Below, piece by piece: positions 25,564 through 32,819 of a DNA stretch of 32,819 bases. Positions within the stretch are counted from its first letter, which is position 1. The number at the start of each line of letters is the position of its first letter. The notes under the pieces were generated by a model. The model was not told where the DNA came from. It did not search any database and was given only the letters and a program-made list of their open reading frames with translations. The position numbers and the translations under genes are program-made. The stretch is from Desulfovibrio sp. (GTDB lineage Bacteria; Desulfobacterota; Desulfovibrionia; Desulfovibrionales; Desulfovibrionaceae), in the NCBI GenBank assembly GCA_017454855.1, contig JAFTCE010000056.1, positions 1 to 32,819 on the forward strand. The letters are read 5' to 3'.

Positions 25564-25594
25564 TTGATGTTTGCTTTGCTGGGACAAATATACT
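25564..25594 (+). promoter_or_regulatory. Possible promoter of hisI
   Basis: TATACT (25589-25594) is a good -10 hexamer; the best -35 match is TTGATG (25564-25569), 19 bases upstream, which is longer than ideal. It lies in the 184-bp spacer between the divergent helicase gene and hisI, where a histidine-operon promoter is expected. Confidence 0.3.
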
Positions 25595-25695
25595 ATCCCT
25601 GTGTTTCAGGCAACGCAAGCTCTCTGCTGGGCCTGGCGAGTTTTGCCACGCTTGTGCCCAGCCCCTTCCGCTACCAATCAGCCAAGGAGAAGTGC

Positions 25696-26079
25696 ATGGC
25701 GCAAAATGCGGACTTCACCCCAGATTTTAGTAAGGGCCTCCTGCCTGCCATTGCCCAGGACTGCCACAGCGGCGAGGTACTTATGCTCGCCTATATGAAT
25801 GCAGATGCCTGGCACAAGACTTTGGAAACAGGGGAAGCCCACTATTGGAGCCGCAGCCGCCAGGAACTCTGGCACAAGGGCGGCACTTCGGGCAATGTGC
25901 AGAAGGTGCTGGCCCTGCGTCTGGACTGCGACAGCGATGCCATCCTCCTGCTCGTGGAACAGGTGGGCGGCGCGGCCTGTCATAGCGGTCGGCGTTCGTG
26001 TTTTTTCCGGGAACTGCGCGCCGGGGAAGTGCGTCTGTGCGCGCCCAGGGTTTTTGATCCCAAGGATGTCTATAAATAA
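25696..26079 (+). CDS. hisI: Phosphoribosyl-AMP cyclohydrolase
   Basis: This 127-residue enzyme opens the adenine ring of phosphoribosyl-AMP, the third step of histidine synthesis. The family motifs are [18 protein letters not shown], the metal-binding DCDSDA (ligands to Mg) and the zinc-binding [10 protein letters not shown], all intact. It lacks the HisE pyrophosphohydrolase domain fused in enterobacteria, so HisE must be separate. AAGGAG at 25684-25689 fixes the start; the longer open frame to 25288 is antisense to the helicase gene and not credible. hisG follows 67 bp later. Confidence 0.97.
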   Translation: MAQNADFTPDFSKGLLPAIAQDCHSGEVLMLAYMNADAWHKTLETGEAHYWSRSRQELWHKGGTSGNVQKVLALRLDCDSDAILLLVEQVGGAACHSGRRSCFFRELRAGEVRLCAPRVFDPKDVYK

Positions 26080-26146
26080 AACATGAGTACGAGCTGTTGC
26101 AACCACGTTGCACGGCGAGAGAACACTGCCAAAGGAACATACGCCC

Positions 26147-27040
26147 ATGAACGAAGTCGAAACGTCCATTATCAAACTTGGGGTGCCCAAGGGTTCGTTG
26201 GAAGAGGCCACGATCAACCTTTTTGAGCGTGCGGGCTGGAAAATTCGCAAGCATACGCGCAATTATTTCCCTGACATCAATGATCCAGAAATCACAGCTT
26301 CCCTTTGCCGCGTCCAGGAGATCGGCGAATACATAGCCGCCGGAGTCCTGGATGTGGGCATCACCGGTTTGGATTGGCTCATTGAACGCGAACACGAGGA
26401 TAAGGTCGTACGCATAGCCGATCTCGCCTATTCCAAGACTTCCAACCGGCCTTGCCGTTGGGTGCTGGCCGTGGCTGGCGATGCTCCCTATCGCCGTCCT
26501 GAGGATTTGGTCGGCAAGCGCATTGCCACGGAGCTGGTTGGCCTCACGCGCCGCTATTTTCGAGAGAAGGAGGTGGCGGTAGATATTTTTTATTCCTGGG
26601 GGGCTACGGAAGCCAAAGTCGTGGAAGGTCTGGCCGACGGCATTGTGGAAGTGACCGAAACGGGCACCACCATCCGCGCCCACGGCCTGCGCATCATAGA
26701 CGAAGTCATGGTCTCTTGCCCGGTGCTTATCGCCAATCCGGTAGCCTGGGAGAACCCCCGCAAGCGGGCCAAGATAGAACAGCTTACTTTGCTCCTGCAA
26801 GGCGCGTTGCGCGCCGAAAATCTCGTTGCGCTCAAGATGAACGCCCCCGCCGGGCGTTTGGAAGCCATACTCGAAATGCTGCCCGCGCTCAATTCCCCCA
26901 CGGTCTCTCCCCTGCGTGACGCTCGCTGGCTTTCGGTGGAGACAGTGGTGAACATTGACGTGGTGCGCGATCTCTTACCGCGTTTGCGCGAGGCCGGCGC
27001 TGAGGGCATCATCGAATACGCCCTGAACAAGGTCATCTAG
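26147..27040 (+). CDS. hisG: ATP phosphoribosyltransferase (long form)
   Basis: This 297-residue enzyme joins ATP and PRPP in the first, committed step of histidine synthesis. The opening KLGVPKGSLEEATINLFERAG, the DVGITGLDWL segment and the PRPP-binding VEVTETGTTIRAHGLRII are visible. Its length and C-terminal part (about residues 215-297, including VEGL-type core then SVETVVNIDVVRDLLPRLREAGAEGI) fit the long form with a histidine-sensing ACT-like domain, so no HisZ partner is needed. AAAGGAA precedes the ATG. It lies between hisI and the YkgJ-type gene. Confidence 0.96.
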   Translation: MNEVETSIIKLGVPKGSLEEATINLFERAGWKIRKHTRNYFPDINDPEITASLCRVQEIGEYIAAGVLDVGITGLDWLIEREHEDKVVRIADLAYSKTSNRPCRWVLAVAGDAPYRRPEDLVGKRIATELVGLTRRYFREKEVAVDIFYSWGATEAKVVEGLADGIVEVTETGTTIRAHGLRIIDEVMVSCPVLIANPVAWENPRKRAKIEQLTLLLQGALRAENLVALKMNAPAGRLEAILEMLPALNSPTVSPLRDARWLSVETVVNIDVVRDLLPRLREAGAEGIIEYALNKVI

Positions 27041-27092
27041 GTCACTCTCGTGTACAGATCGTCGCAGAGGAGAAAACAAGGAGAACGTCAGC

Positions 27093-27869
27093 ATGGACGA
27101 TGCCAGCAGGGATTTTCTTGAAAGCCTTCCGGAACTCGAACCCGGCGCAACCTTCTGCTTTGACTGCCACCCCCAGGTGCCCTGTTTCAATCAGTGCTGC
27201 GCCGAACTCACGCTGCCCCTTACGCCCTATGACGTACTGCGTCTGTGCCGAAACCTTGGTGCCATGCCCGGCGACGCCTTTTTGGCTGAATATACTGTCA
27301 TGCGCTCCTGGCCTGACACGGGCTTTCCTCTGCCCATGTTGCGCATGCTGCAGGGGCCGGGTGAACCCTGTCCCTTTGTTACCCCGGCTGGCTGCGCCGT
27401 CTACGAGGACAGGCCCGCCGCGTGTCGTTACTACCCTCTGGGCCGTGGTACAAAGATGGGCGAAAAGGGCGTTGTGGAACGCTTCTTCGTGGTACGCGAG
27501 GATCATTGCCGCGGCTTTGACAAGGGCACGACGCGCACGGCGCAGCAATGGCTCTGTAACGAGGGCCTAGAAGCCTACAATGCCGCCAATGATCGCTACA
27601 TGCGCCTCATGGCTCTGGTGCGGGCCACGGGCCAGCCCCTGGACAAGCGCCTGTCTGGCATGAGTACCCTTTGCCTCTTTCAGTTGGACAAATTTCGTGA
27701 ACTCATTGTCCGTATGCGCCTCTTTGAGCGTGTGGACGCAGACGCAGAGCGGCAGAAACGCATCCTCGAGGACAGTCTGGCTGGAGACGAGGCCGCACTG
27801 GATTTTGCCCTGGACTGGCTGGAACTGGTCATTTTCGGGCATTGCCCTCATTTGAAGCGCGTCTCATGA
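27093..27869 (+). CDS. YkgJ-type cysteine-cluster protein
   Basis: This 258-residue protein has the cysteine-cluster domain of the YkgJ/FliB group, thought to bind zinc or iron. Cysteines lie at 22, 25, 31, 35 and 36 (CFDC, then CFNQCC) and again at 93, 101 and 111 (EPCPF, GCAVYEDRPAACRYYPL). The C-terminal half (from about residue 150) is helical and not recognised. AAGGAG precedes the ATG. It follows hisG by 52 bp and may be co-transcribed. The biochemical role of the domain is unknown; some relatives are fused to methylases. Confidence 0.88.
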   Translation: MDDASRDFLESLPELEPGATFCFDCHPQVPCFNQCCAELTLPLTPYDVLRLCRNLGAMPGDAFLAEYTVMRSWPDTGFPLPMLRMLQGPGEPCPFVTPAGCAVYEDRPAACRYYPLGRGTKMGEKGVVERFFVVREDHCRGFDKGTTRTAQQWLCNEGLEAYNAANDRYMRLMALVRATGQPLDKRLSGMSTLCLFQLDKFRELIVRMRLFERVDADAERQKRILEDSLAGDEAALDFALDWLELVIFGHCPHLKRVS

Positions 27870-27940
27870 CCCGACCTGTGTACTGCCTGGGAGAAATTTC
27901 TTTTACAAAAGGCAATATATAGGGTAAAAATTCCTTGGAT

Positions 27941-28035
27941 ATAGGCTGGCTGAAGCCAGCGTATCCGTCATGTTACGCCGCAGGCAGCCTGCAGCATGGT
28001 GCGGCAGACAGGCCGTGTGGTGCGGCAGAGACAGG
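27941..28035 (+). promoter_or_regulatory. Structured leader before the TauE/SafE gene
   Basis: The 209-base spacer 27870-28078 holds a perfect 6-bp hairpin with a TGAA loop (GCTGGC 27945-27950, GCCAGC 27955-27960), with three more pairs beyond one mismatch, and a 21-bp-period direct repeat: TGGTGCGGCAGACAGG at 27997 and TGGTGCGGCAGAGACAGG at 28018. No known riboswitch was recognised. It may be a regulatory leader or the trace of a small duplication. Confidence 0.35.
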
Positions 28036-28078
28036 GGCGCAGGCCCCGAATGCAGGAACCCTTGTTGCGGAGGAGCGT

Positions 28079-29341
28079 ATGAGTTTTGGCAGACAGGTGT
28101 ATGAATTTCTCCTGAGCAGCTCGCGGGCTTACGCCCAGTGGGATTTGGAAGTTTCCACTTCCATTCTCAAAAACCGAAAAAAGCTGCTCATTCTTCTGGC
28201 ACTGGCCGTGCCCGTACTGGCCGGATGCTTCGTTGAAGCCTATGAATACCATGAAATGCTCGGTGGAAAATCGGCCTATGCGCCGGCTTTTTACACGACC
28301 ACCATTTTCCTGGCCTCCATTGCCGTGGGCCTTGCGGCCGGACTGATCACCGGTTGCATCGGTGCCGGCGGGGGATTCATCATTACTCCGGCACTCATGG
28401 CCGTGGGGGTCAAGGGCATCCTGGCCGTGGGCACGGATCTTTTCCACATTTTCGCCAAGGCCATCATGGGCACCACCGTGCATAAAAAGTTGGGCAACGT
28501 TTCCGCCAAGCTGGCCATTGCCTTTCTGGTGGGTTCCATTGGCGGCACCTTTATCGGCGGTGCCATCAACAAGGGCCTGTACAATGCCGATCCGCTGCTC
28601 TCCGAACTCTTTATCAGCACCATTTACGCTGTCCTGCTGGGTTTTCTGGGCTTTTACGCCCTGTTTGACTTCTTGCGGGCCACCCGCGGCACGCAGGCGG
28701 TGCAGAACACCCAGGCCAGCAGCAATGCCGGCATGACCAGCCTTTCCGTCAAGCTGCAGAGCCTGGCTTTGCCGCCCATGATCACCTTTGACGAAGACTT
28801 GGTGCCCGGCGGACGCCGTATTTCTGGCTGGATCGTGGCTGCTGGCGGCGTCTTTGTGGGCTTACTGGCTGCCATCATGGGCGTGGGCGGCGGTTTCGTC
28901 ACCTTCCCCATGTTCGTCTACATTTTCGGCGTGTCGTCCATGACCACTGTGGGCACGGACATCCTGCAAATCATCTTTACTGCTGGCTTTGCCGCTGTGG
29001 GCCAATACGCCATCTATGGCTATGTTTTCTACACCCTGGCTATCGGCATGCTGCTTGGTTCCCTCTTGGGCATCCAGATCGGCGCCCTGACCACCAAGGC
29101 CGTCAAGGGCGTGCATATCCGGGGCTTTTACGCCGTGTCCATCATTGCCGGCTTCATCAACCGCGCCGCCACACTGCCCAAGAAGCTCGTGGAAATGGAG
29201 GTCTTGCATTGGTCGCCCACTGTGGTCAACGTCATAGAGCAGGTGGGCAATGTGGTCTTCTGGGTCGTGGTGGCCGTGTTCGGCCTCTGGGTTTTCAGCA
29301 AGTTCTTCCTTAACCTTGGTAAGCTCAGAGGGGAGGCATAG
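28079..29341 (+). CDS. TauE/SafE-family membrane transporter (sulfite exporter type)
   Basis: This 420-residue integral membrane protein has the internal duplication of the TauE/SafE family: the first half carries GLITGCIGAGGGFIITPALM, the second LLAAIMGVGGGFVTFPMFV. Relatives export sulfite, sulfoacetate or other organosulfur anions, plausible in a sulfate- or sulfite-reducing bacterium. A soluble N-terminal stretch of about 40 residues precedes the first span, longer than usual. GGAGGAG precedes the ATG; the frame is open back to 27935, but those residues lack family character. The small membrane partner gene follows by 2 bp. Confidence 0.9.
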   Translation: MSFGRQVYEFLLSSSRAYAQWDLEVSTSILKNRKKLLILLALAVPVLAGCFVEAYEYHEMLGGKSAYAPAFYTTTIFLASIAVGLAAGLITGCIGAGGGFIITPALMAVGVKGILAVGTDLFHIFAKAIMGTTVHKKLGNVSAKLAIAFLVGSIGGTFIGGAINKGLYNADPLLSELFISTIYAVLLGFLGFYALFDFLRATRGTQAVQNTQASSNAGMTSLSVKLQSLALPPMITFDEDLVPGGRRISGWIVAAGGVFVGLLAAIMGVGGGFVTFPMFVYIFGVSSMTTVGTDILQIIFTAGFAAVGQYAIYGYVFYTLAIGMLLGSLLGIQIGALTTKAVKGVHIRGFYAVSIIAGFINRAATLPKKLVEMEVLHWSPTVVNVIEQVGNVVFWVVVAVFGLWVFSKFFLNLGKLRGEA

Positions 29342-29343
29342 AC

Positions 29344-30075
29344 ATGCTTATTCACGAAAAAGCTCCCTTCGTGCGGGGCAGTTTGCTTCTTGTATCCTTT
29401 CTGGTCTTGTTTTGCGTACTGCTCACGCCCATCATGCACGATGAAAAGGGCAACCATTTGACTGGTTTGCAGTATGCCGACAATGTATTCAACGAACTGT
29501 CCAAGGGATCGTCCTATTTTATTCCTGCCGTCCGCAAAGGACTTGAAAGCGTAGACGGGAAAGTGGTGACGGTCACTGTCAGCCTCAAAAAGGCCGATCT
29601 GGCGCCGCTGGCCGTTATGGCCCTGCAGAAGGCAGGCGCCACGGACGTGAAGAATGACAATGGTAAGGTGACCTTTACCGGAGATTTGGGCAAGATCCTG
29701 GCCTGCGTAACCGACGACGCTGACCATTTGTACCACAATGAGGCCGAGCCTGTGGCCAAGAAGTACGACGGGGAAAACGCCATCAAGGTGACTTCGGCCT
29801 GGTGGTATACGCTGTCTCCGACCATCAAGGAACTGCAAAAACAGCGCAAGATCGCTGAAGCCCAAGTAGTGGATCAGGTTCTGCGCCGCGCCGTGGAACC
29901 AGGCAATAACTTTTACAGCGTCACGCCCACCAAGGTTTCTGAGCATATAGTACTTCTGGCTGGCATGTTGCTGTTTTACGTTATTTATACCCTGTGGTAC
30001 GGCTTTGCCATTTTCGAGATATTTGAAGGCATTGGCCTGGCCATGACCAAGTCCAAGGTCAAGCAGGAAAGCTAG
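29344..30075 (+). CDS. Two-span membrane protein, partner of the TauE/SafE gene
   Basis: This 243-residue protein has one hydrophobic span near the start (about residues 12-30) and one near the end (about 200-222), enclosing roughly 170 soluble residues that probably lie outside the cytoplasmic membrane. The central part is lysine- and aspartate-rich with no motif I recognise. Its ribosome binding site (GGGGAGG) overlaps the end of the transporter gene, and the genes are 2 bp apart, so tight co-expression is expected. A transporter accessory or regulatory subunit is the natural guess; no catalytic residues are evident. Confidence 0.82.
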   Translation: MLIHEKAPFVRGSLLLVSFLVLFCVLLTPIMHDEKGNHLTGLQYADNVFNELSKGSSYFIPAVRKGLESVDGKVVTVTVSLKKADLAPLAVMALQKAGATDVKNDNGKVTFTGDLGKILACVTDDADHLYHNEAEPVAKKYDGENAIKVTSAWWYTLSPTIKELQKQRKIAEAQVVDQVLRRAVEPGNNFYSVTPTKVSEHIVLLAGMLLFYVIYTLWYGFAIFEIFEGIGLAMTKSKVKQES

Positions 30076-30100
30076 TGTGAAACTGACGGAATGAAAAATG

Positions 30101-30150
30101 CACGGGCCGCCCTTGGGCGGCCCGTGTCTTGTCCTAGGACAAGCTATTTT
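30101..30150 (+). terminator. Terminator region of the TauE/SafE operon
   Basis: CACGGGCCGCC (30101-30111) and GGCGGCCCGTG (30116-30126) form a perfect 11-bp stem with a four-base loop, 25 bases after the stop codon. A second perfect palindrome, CTTGTCCTAGGACAAG (30128-30143), follows, then CTATTTTG. The T-tract is weak, but stem strength and position support termination. Confidence 0.75.
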
Positions 30151-30298
30151 GTCTGCGCATGCAGAAGATGGCCTTTTTTAACGAGCTGAGAGCATAAACC
30201 TGGAAAGTCCTGACATAATAAAGATCTGCGAGGTTAAAGAATGGGTACAGATAACAACATTGTCATTTTTGATAAATATTATTAAGGACAACAATTTG

Positions 30299-30592
30299 AT
30301 GAAATCAAGAATTCATTACAAACAAAATTTCGTCAACACAATTATGTTGACTTTATTGAATGTGATTGAGATTAATCAAGATACTATTTCAACAATTATA
30401 GATAATATAGAAAAAAATTCTGTATTAATACGCTTTACAGAGAAAAAATATAATGCATTATTTGGAATGATGTCAGCAGATAAAAAAGATGAAGTTTTTT
30501 ATTCTTTGCCAGACAATGCGAGAAGAATTATTGCCTTTACTGACAAGCAATCAATATCAATATCTTATAGTATCATGGCGAGTGAACTTTGA
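30299..30592 (+). CDS. AT-rich orphan gene of unknown function
   Basis: This ORF encodes 97 residues, starting at an ATG with AAGGA eleven bases upstream. Base composition is far more AT-rich than the neighbouring genes, with codons such as AAA, ATT and AAT dominant, a sign of recent transfer. The predicted protein is small, lysine- and isoleucine-rich, and apparently soluble; no motif was recognised. It converges on the polyvalent phage-type gene and overlaps its last 28 bases. A position beside a toxin-like module would suit an immunity protein, but such genes usually follow on the same strand, so this is only a possibility. An in-frame TTG at 30260 is less likely. Confidence 0.6.
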   Translation: MKSRIHYKQNFVNTIMLTLLNVIEINQDTISTIIDNIEKNSVLIRFTEKKYNALFGMMSADKKDEVFYSLPDNARRIIAFTDKQSISISYSIMASEL

Positions 30593-32819
30593 ACAAGGCA
30601 ATTGTTATCCACCGCCAACGCGCCCTCCTGGCGTCGTCGCTCCACTTCAGCCACAAGGTTTTCCTCAAAGGCTTGCGTCCGTTGCGCCTCGGCGGCCTGC
30701 GCCGCTTGCGGATCGGCGTTGCGCTCCAAGGGTGGGGCTGGCGTGATCTCCTCCCGCGCTTCCGTACTGAAATCAGGCTGGCCCTGCTCTCCCTCGGCAA
30801 TGCCCGCCCTTTCCTCCGGCGTCGCGTTGCGTTCTGCCATGCCTAGCACGTTGGCCATGGCGCCGCTGTCCCGCAGCACCGGACCCACGTCCACGGGTTC
30901 GCCGGTAACAAGATCGCTCAGCGCCTTCTCCATGCCGCGGGCCAGATCGCGCTTCATCTGCGGAGCCAGGCCCAAGCGCATGACGTCGGCCAGTTCGTTG
31001 CGGGGTAGGGACAAGGCCGGTCTGTCTTCGCCGCGTGGGGAGAAGAGCAATTCTCTGTCTGTAGCAAGCAGGCTGTCGAAGACTTGCCGGATGTCTTCCG
31101 AAAGGCGTTCCTTGCCCAAGAGCTTCTGCACTGTGGCGTAAATCTGGGTCAACCATTCCTTGAACTTCTCAAAAGCCGTGCGCAGTTCACGGGAAGGGGC
31201 GCGGCCTTCGCGCAGGTAGGCTTCAAAGTCGCGGGCAAAGCGCTCGTGGGCAGCCGTGCGTGCGGCGTCGTCCAGTGTGCCGTCAAAGAAGCCCTGGGCA
31301 TTGTACTCGCGCTCAATCGTGGCCGTAGCGTCGCGAACCCATTGCGGAGCGGTCTCCAGCTTGCTGGCTTCGCCCAGCTCGTCCAGGAAGAAGTGTCCGG
31401 TCTCGTGCAGGACGGTGGAGGCGTCAGCCTGCTCGAAAAGGGCGACAAGGCGCTTGCCATCGGGCAGGCGCGTGTAGGCCCCGCGGGCGGTGGATGCCTT
31501 GCCGGATTGATAATGTCCTGGGAATTGTTCTTTTAGCTTGACAAGATCATCCTCAAATTTTATTGACTTTGCATTGGGGATGGAATTCCACCCTGGCAAT
31601 TGGCGCTGGGCAATGCGGTTCCATCTCCTTATTTTTTTCTTGTTCGCATAAAGAACGTTGCCCGCCTTTAGCTGGTCTACAAACCATTGATCGCTTGGTG
31701 TTTTTGTCTCTAAATTGTTCTTTGCGTAAATGCTTGGAGCAAAGTTCATTTCGTAGCCATGCTTCTTGTCGCTGAAAATTACAGGGACGATAATGCTTGC
31801 TTTGTTTTCGTCCATCAACTCAAGCATGACTGTTATATTAGATGCTTGATATTCATCGATTGACTTGACGACCATTACAGGGTCGGCCAGCTTTTCGGCG
31901 ACCTGTTTCACAAGCTCTGGCTTCAGGTTGTGTTTATCGAATAGGACTTTCCGCAAGACGCTTGCTTTTGTGTGAACTGGCAACTGCTTTGCATCAACCA
32001 AGTTGAAAACGATAGGCGTTTGCGATAAAAGTTGTAACGTGTGTTGTTCTCTGTCGATTTTTCCATTGATAAAATTTTGTACTGTCTCAGCCCAGGCTGC
32101 GGCATCTTGCGCCAATTTCTCTTGCGCCGTAAGTTTCTTAGCTGCTTCCCCAACCCTATTCTGCCGCAACGCCCCCTTCTGCAATTCCCTGCCAAGCCCG
32201 CGCTCAAACTCTTCGTGGGAGCGGAACACCTTGTCCACAAAGCCCTGTTCGTCAATGTCGGTTGCGTTGCCGTAGCCGCCGCGCTCTTCCAGAAGGAAGC
32301 CTTGGGCCAGGTTGTCCAGGCCACGGCCTTCGCCCTTTTTGGCGAAGAAGCCAGGCCCAAACTGCCGAAGTGCGTCCTTGTAACCTTCCTTGCCTAACCA
32401 TTCTATGGCTGACTTTCGGTCCACACGGCCATAGGCATAGGCCCATTCCGGGTCCAGCTGTCGCCGTCGTTGCGCCTGGGTCATGTTCTGCGTCACGCCC
32501 ATAGCTTCCAGCATCTCGCCGACTTCCCGATTGTCAAACAAGCCGTCCAGGCCGGTACGGCCCAGATCGTCAAATTCCTTCTGCGACATGGCGATAAAAT
32601 CGGGATAGCGCGCTTCCACATATTGGCGCGGTGTCATGCCGAAGATACCGCTCATAACATGGGCGTTAGCCGCCATGAGGCTGGTATCCTGCCAGGCTTC
32701 CTCATGGGACAGGCCAGCGTTGCGCAGTTGGTCATAGCGCGATTGTACGGCCTCGCGCAGTTCGCCATAGTTCAGATTGGTGACTTCACTGCCTGGGGTA
32801 TTGTGTTCCTCAGCAGCGC
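30565..32819 (-). CDS. Large phage-type polyvalent protein (MuF-C-like and zincin regions), 5' end outside the window
   Basis: The frame is open from the window edge to a TAA at 30565, giving at least 751 residues; the start is outside. Regions by coordinate: 32819-32100, a helical part rich in Glu and Arg; about 32020-31600, a stretch resembling the MuF C-terminal (MuF-C) domain of phage head proteins and polyvalent proteins, with LADPVMVVKSIDEYQ followed by VMLELMDENKASIIVPVIF; about 31460-31380, a metallopeptidase-like helix with HETGH (31393-31407) as a zinc-binding HExxH motif; then a charged C-terminal tail. The MuF-C-like part is clearly lower in GC than both flanks. Such proteins occur in prophages and conjugative elements and can enter the recipient with the DNA. 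The final residues (LVQSSLAMIL) lie in AT-rich DNA and look like an acquired, non-native end. Confidence 0.8.
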   Translation of the reverse strand, partial: AAEEHNTPGSEVTNLNYGELREAVQSRYDQLRNAGLSHEEAWQDTSLMAANAHVMSGIFGMTPRQYVEARYPDFIAMSQKEFDDLGRTGLDGLFDNREVGEMLEAMGVTQNMTQAQRRRQLDPEWAYAYGRVDRKSAIEWLGKEGYKDALRQFGPGFFAKKGEGRGLDNLAQGFLLEERGGYGNATDIDEQGFVDKVFRSHEEFERGLGRELQKGALRQNRVGEAAKKLTAQEKLAQDAAAWAETVQNFINGKIDREQHTLQLLSQTPIVFNLVDAKQLPVHTKASVLRKVLFDKHNLKPELVKQVAEKLADPVMVVKSIDEYQASNITVMLELMDENKASIIVPVIFSDKKHGYEMNFAPSIYAKNNLETKTPSDQWFVDQLKAGNVLYANKKKIRRWNRIAQRQLPGWNSIPNAKSIKFEDDLVKLKEQFPGHYQSGKASTARGAYTRLPDGKRLVALFEQADASTVLHETGHFFLDELGEASKLETAPQWVRDATATIEREYNAQGFFDGTLDDAARTAAHERFARDFEAYLREGRAPSRELRTAFEKFKEWLTQIYATVQKLLGKERLSEDIRQVFDSLLATDRELLFSPRGEDRPALSLPRNELADVMRLGLAPQMKRDLARGMEKALSDLVTGEPVDVGPVLRDSGAMANVLGMAERNATPEERAGIAEGEQGQPDFSTEAREEITPAPPLERNADPQAAQAAEAQRTQAFEENLVAEVERRRQEGALAVDNNCLVQSSLAMIL

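Noticed and set aside
25288..25695. N-terminal extension of hisI
   Set aside because: It is antisense to the helicase start region, and hisI has a strong ribosome binding site at its normal start.
1..32819. CRISPR array, tRNA or rRNA genes
   Set aside because: No regularly spaced repeats of suitable length and no cloverleaf or rRNA-like sequence were seen by eye. A tRNA scan would settle this, as a small tRNA gene could be missed.

Overview
The window looks like a chromosome segment of a Desulfovibrio-like bacterium (Desulfobacterota). This is inferred from gene content and style: a malic enzyme beside a C4-dicarboxylate-type TRAP transporter, a TauE/SafE-type anion exporter with a small membrane partner, moderately high-GC coding DNA with clear AGGAG-type ribosome binding sites, and many Desulfovibrio-like family members. 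No rRNA, tRNA or CRISPR array was seen, so the assignment is not proven.

Layout, left to right. 1-2049 (+): end of an amino-acid ABC transporter set (ATPase, GlnP/HisM-type permease, and unexpectedly a BMP/PnrA-type periplasmic binding protein). 2235-4600 (-): a radical SAM protein followed by galE. 4660-6328: a small membrane-anchored protein and a convergent CgeB-like glycosyltransferase. 6449-10024 (+): a very long AsmA-family protein, then a TSCPD-domain protein preceded by a 51-nt hairpin. 10068-11428 (-): a UPF0173 metallo-hydrolase and the flavin prenyltransferase UbiX. 11429-13756: a 547-bp leader region with an IS200/IS605-like end and leader hairpins, then ribosomal protein S1 with a strong terminator. 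13867-15137 (-): umuD followed by exonuclease III. 15441-19790 (+): malic enzyme, then dctPQM with its own promoter inside a perfect inverted repeat. 19791-20684: AT-rich DNA carrying one unknown gene. 20685-25511 (-): a Thg1-like tRNA guanylyltransferase, a secreted rhodanese, and a coupled chain of DEAD-box helicase, ribF and sulfotransferase. 25696-27869 (+): hisI, hisG and a YkgJ-type cysteine-cluster protein. 28079-30150 (+): TauE/SafE permease plus membrane partner and terminator. 30299-32819: an AT-rich orphan gene facing a large phage-type polyvalent protein that runs off the window.

Functionally, the malic enzyme and TRAP genes suggest uptake and decarboxylation of malate or a related C4-dicarboxylate to pyruvate. 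The umuD-xth pair joins an SOS-type protease with a DNA-repair nuclease, with no umuC in view. The minus-strand block from the helicase to the Thg1-like enzyme mixes RNA metabolism, flavin cofactor synthesis and sulfur-group chemistry. The last 2.3 kb is accessory DNA: a MuF-C-like, lower-GC module and a zincin motif sit inside a phage-type protein, and its 3' end stops at a sharp GC drop.

The least ordinary items are the bacterial Thg1-like enzyme next to an unrecognised gene, the mosaic polyvalent protein with its facing AT-rich ORF, the palindrome around the dctP promoter, the two competing hairpins upstream of rpsA, and the cysteine-rich N-terminal region of the radical SAM protein. All assignments come from reading motifs by eye; no database search was run.
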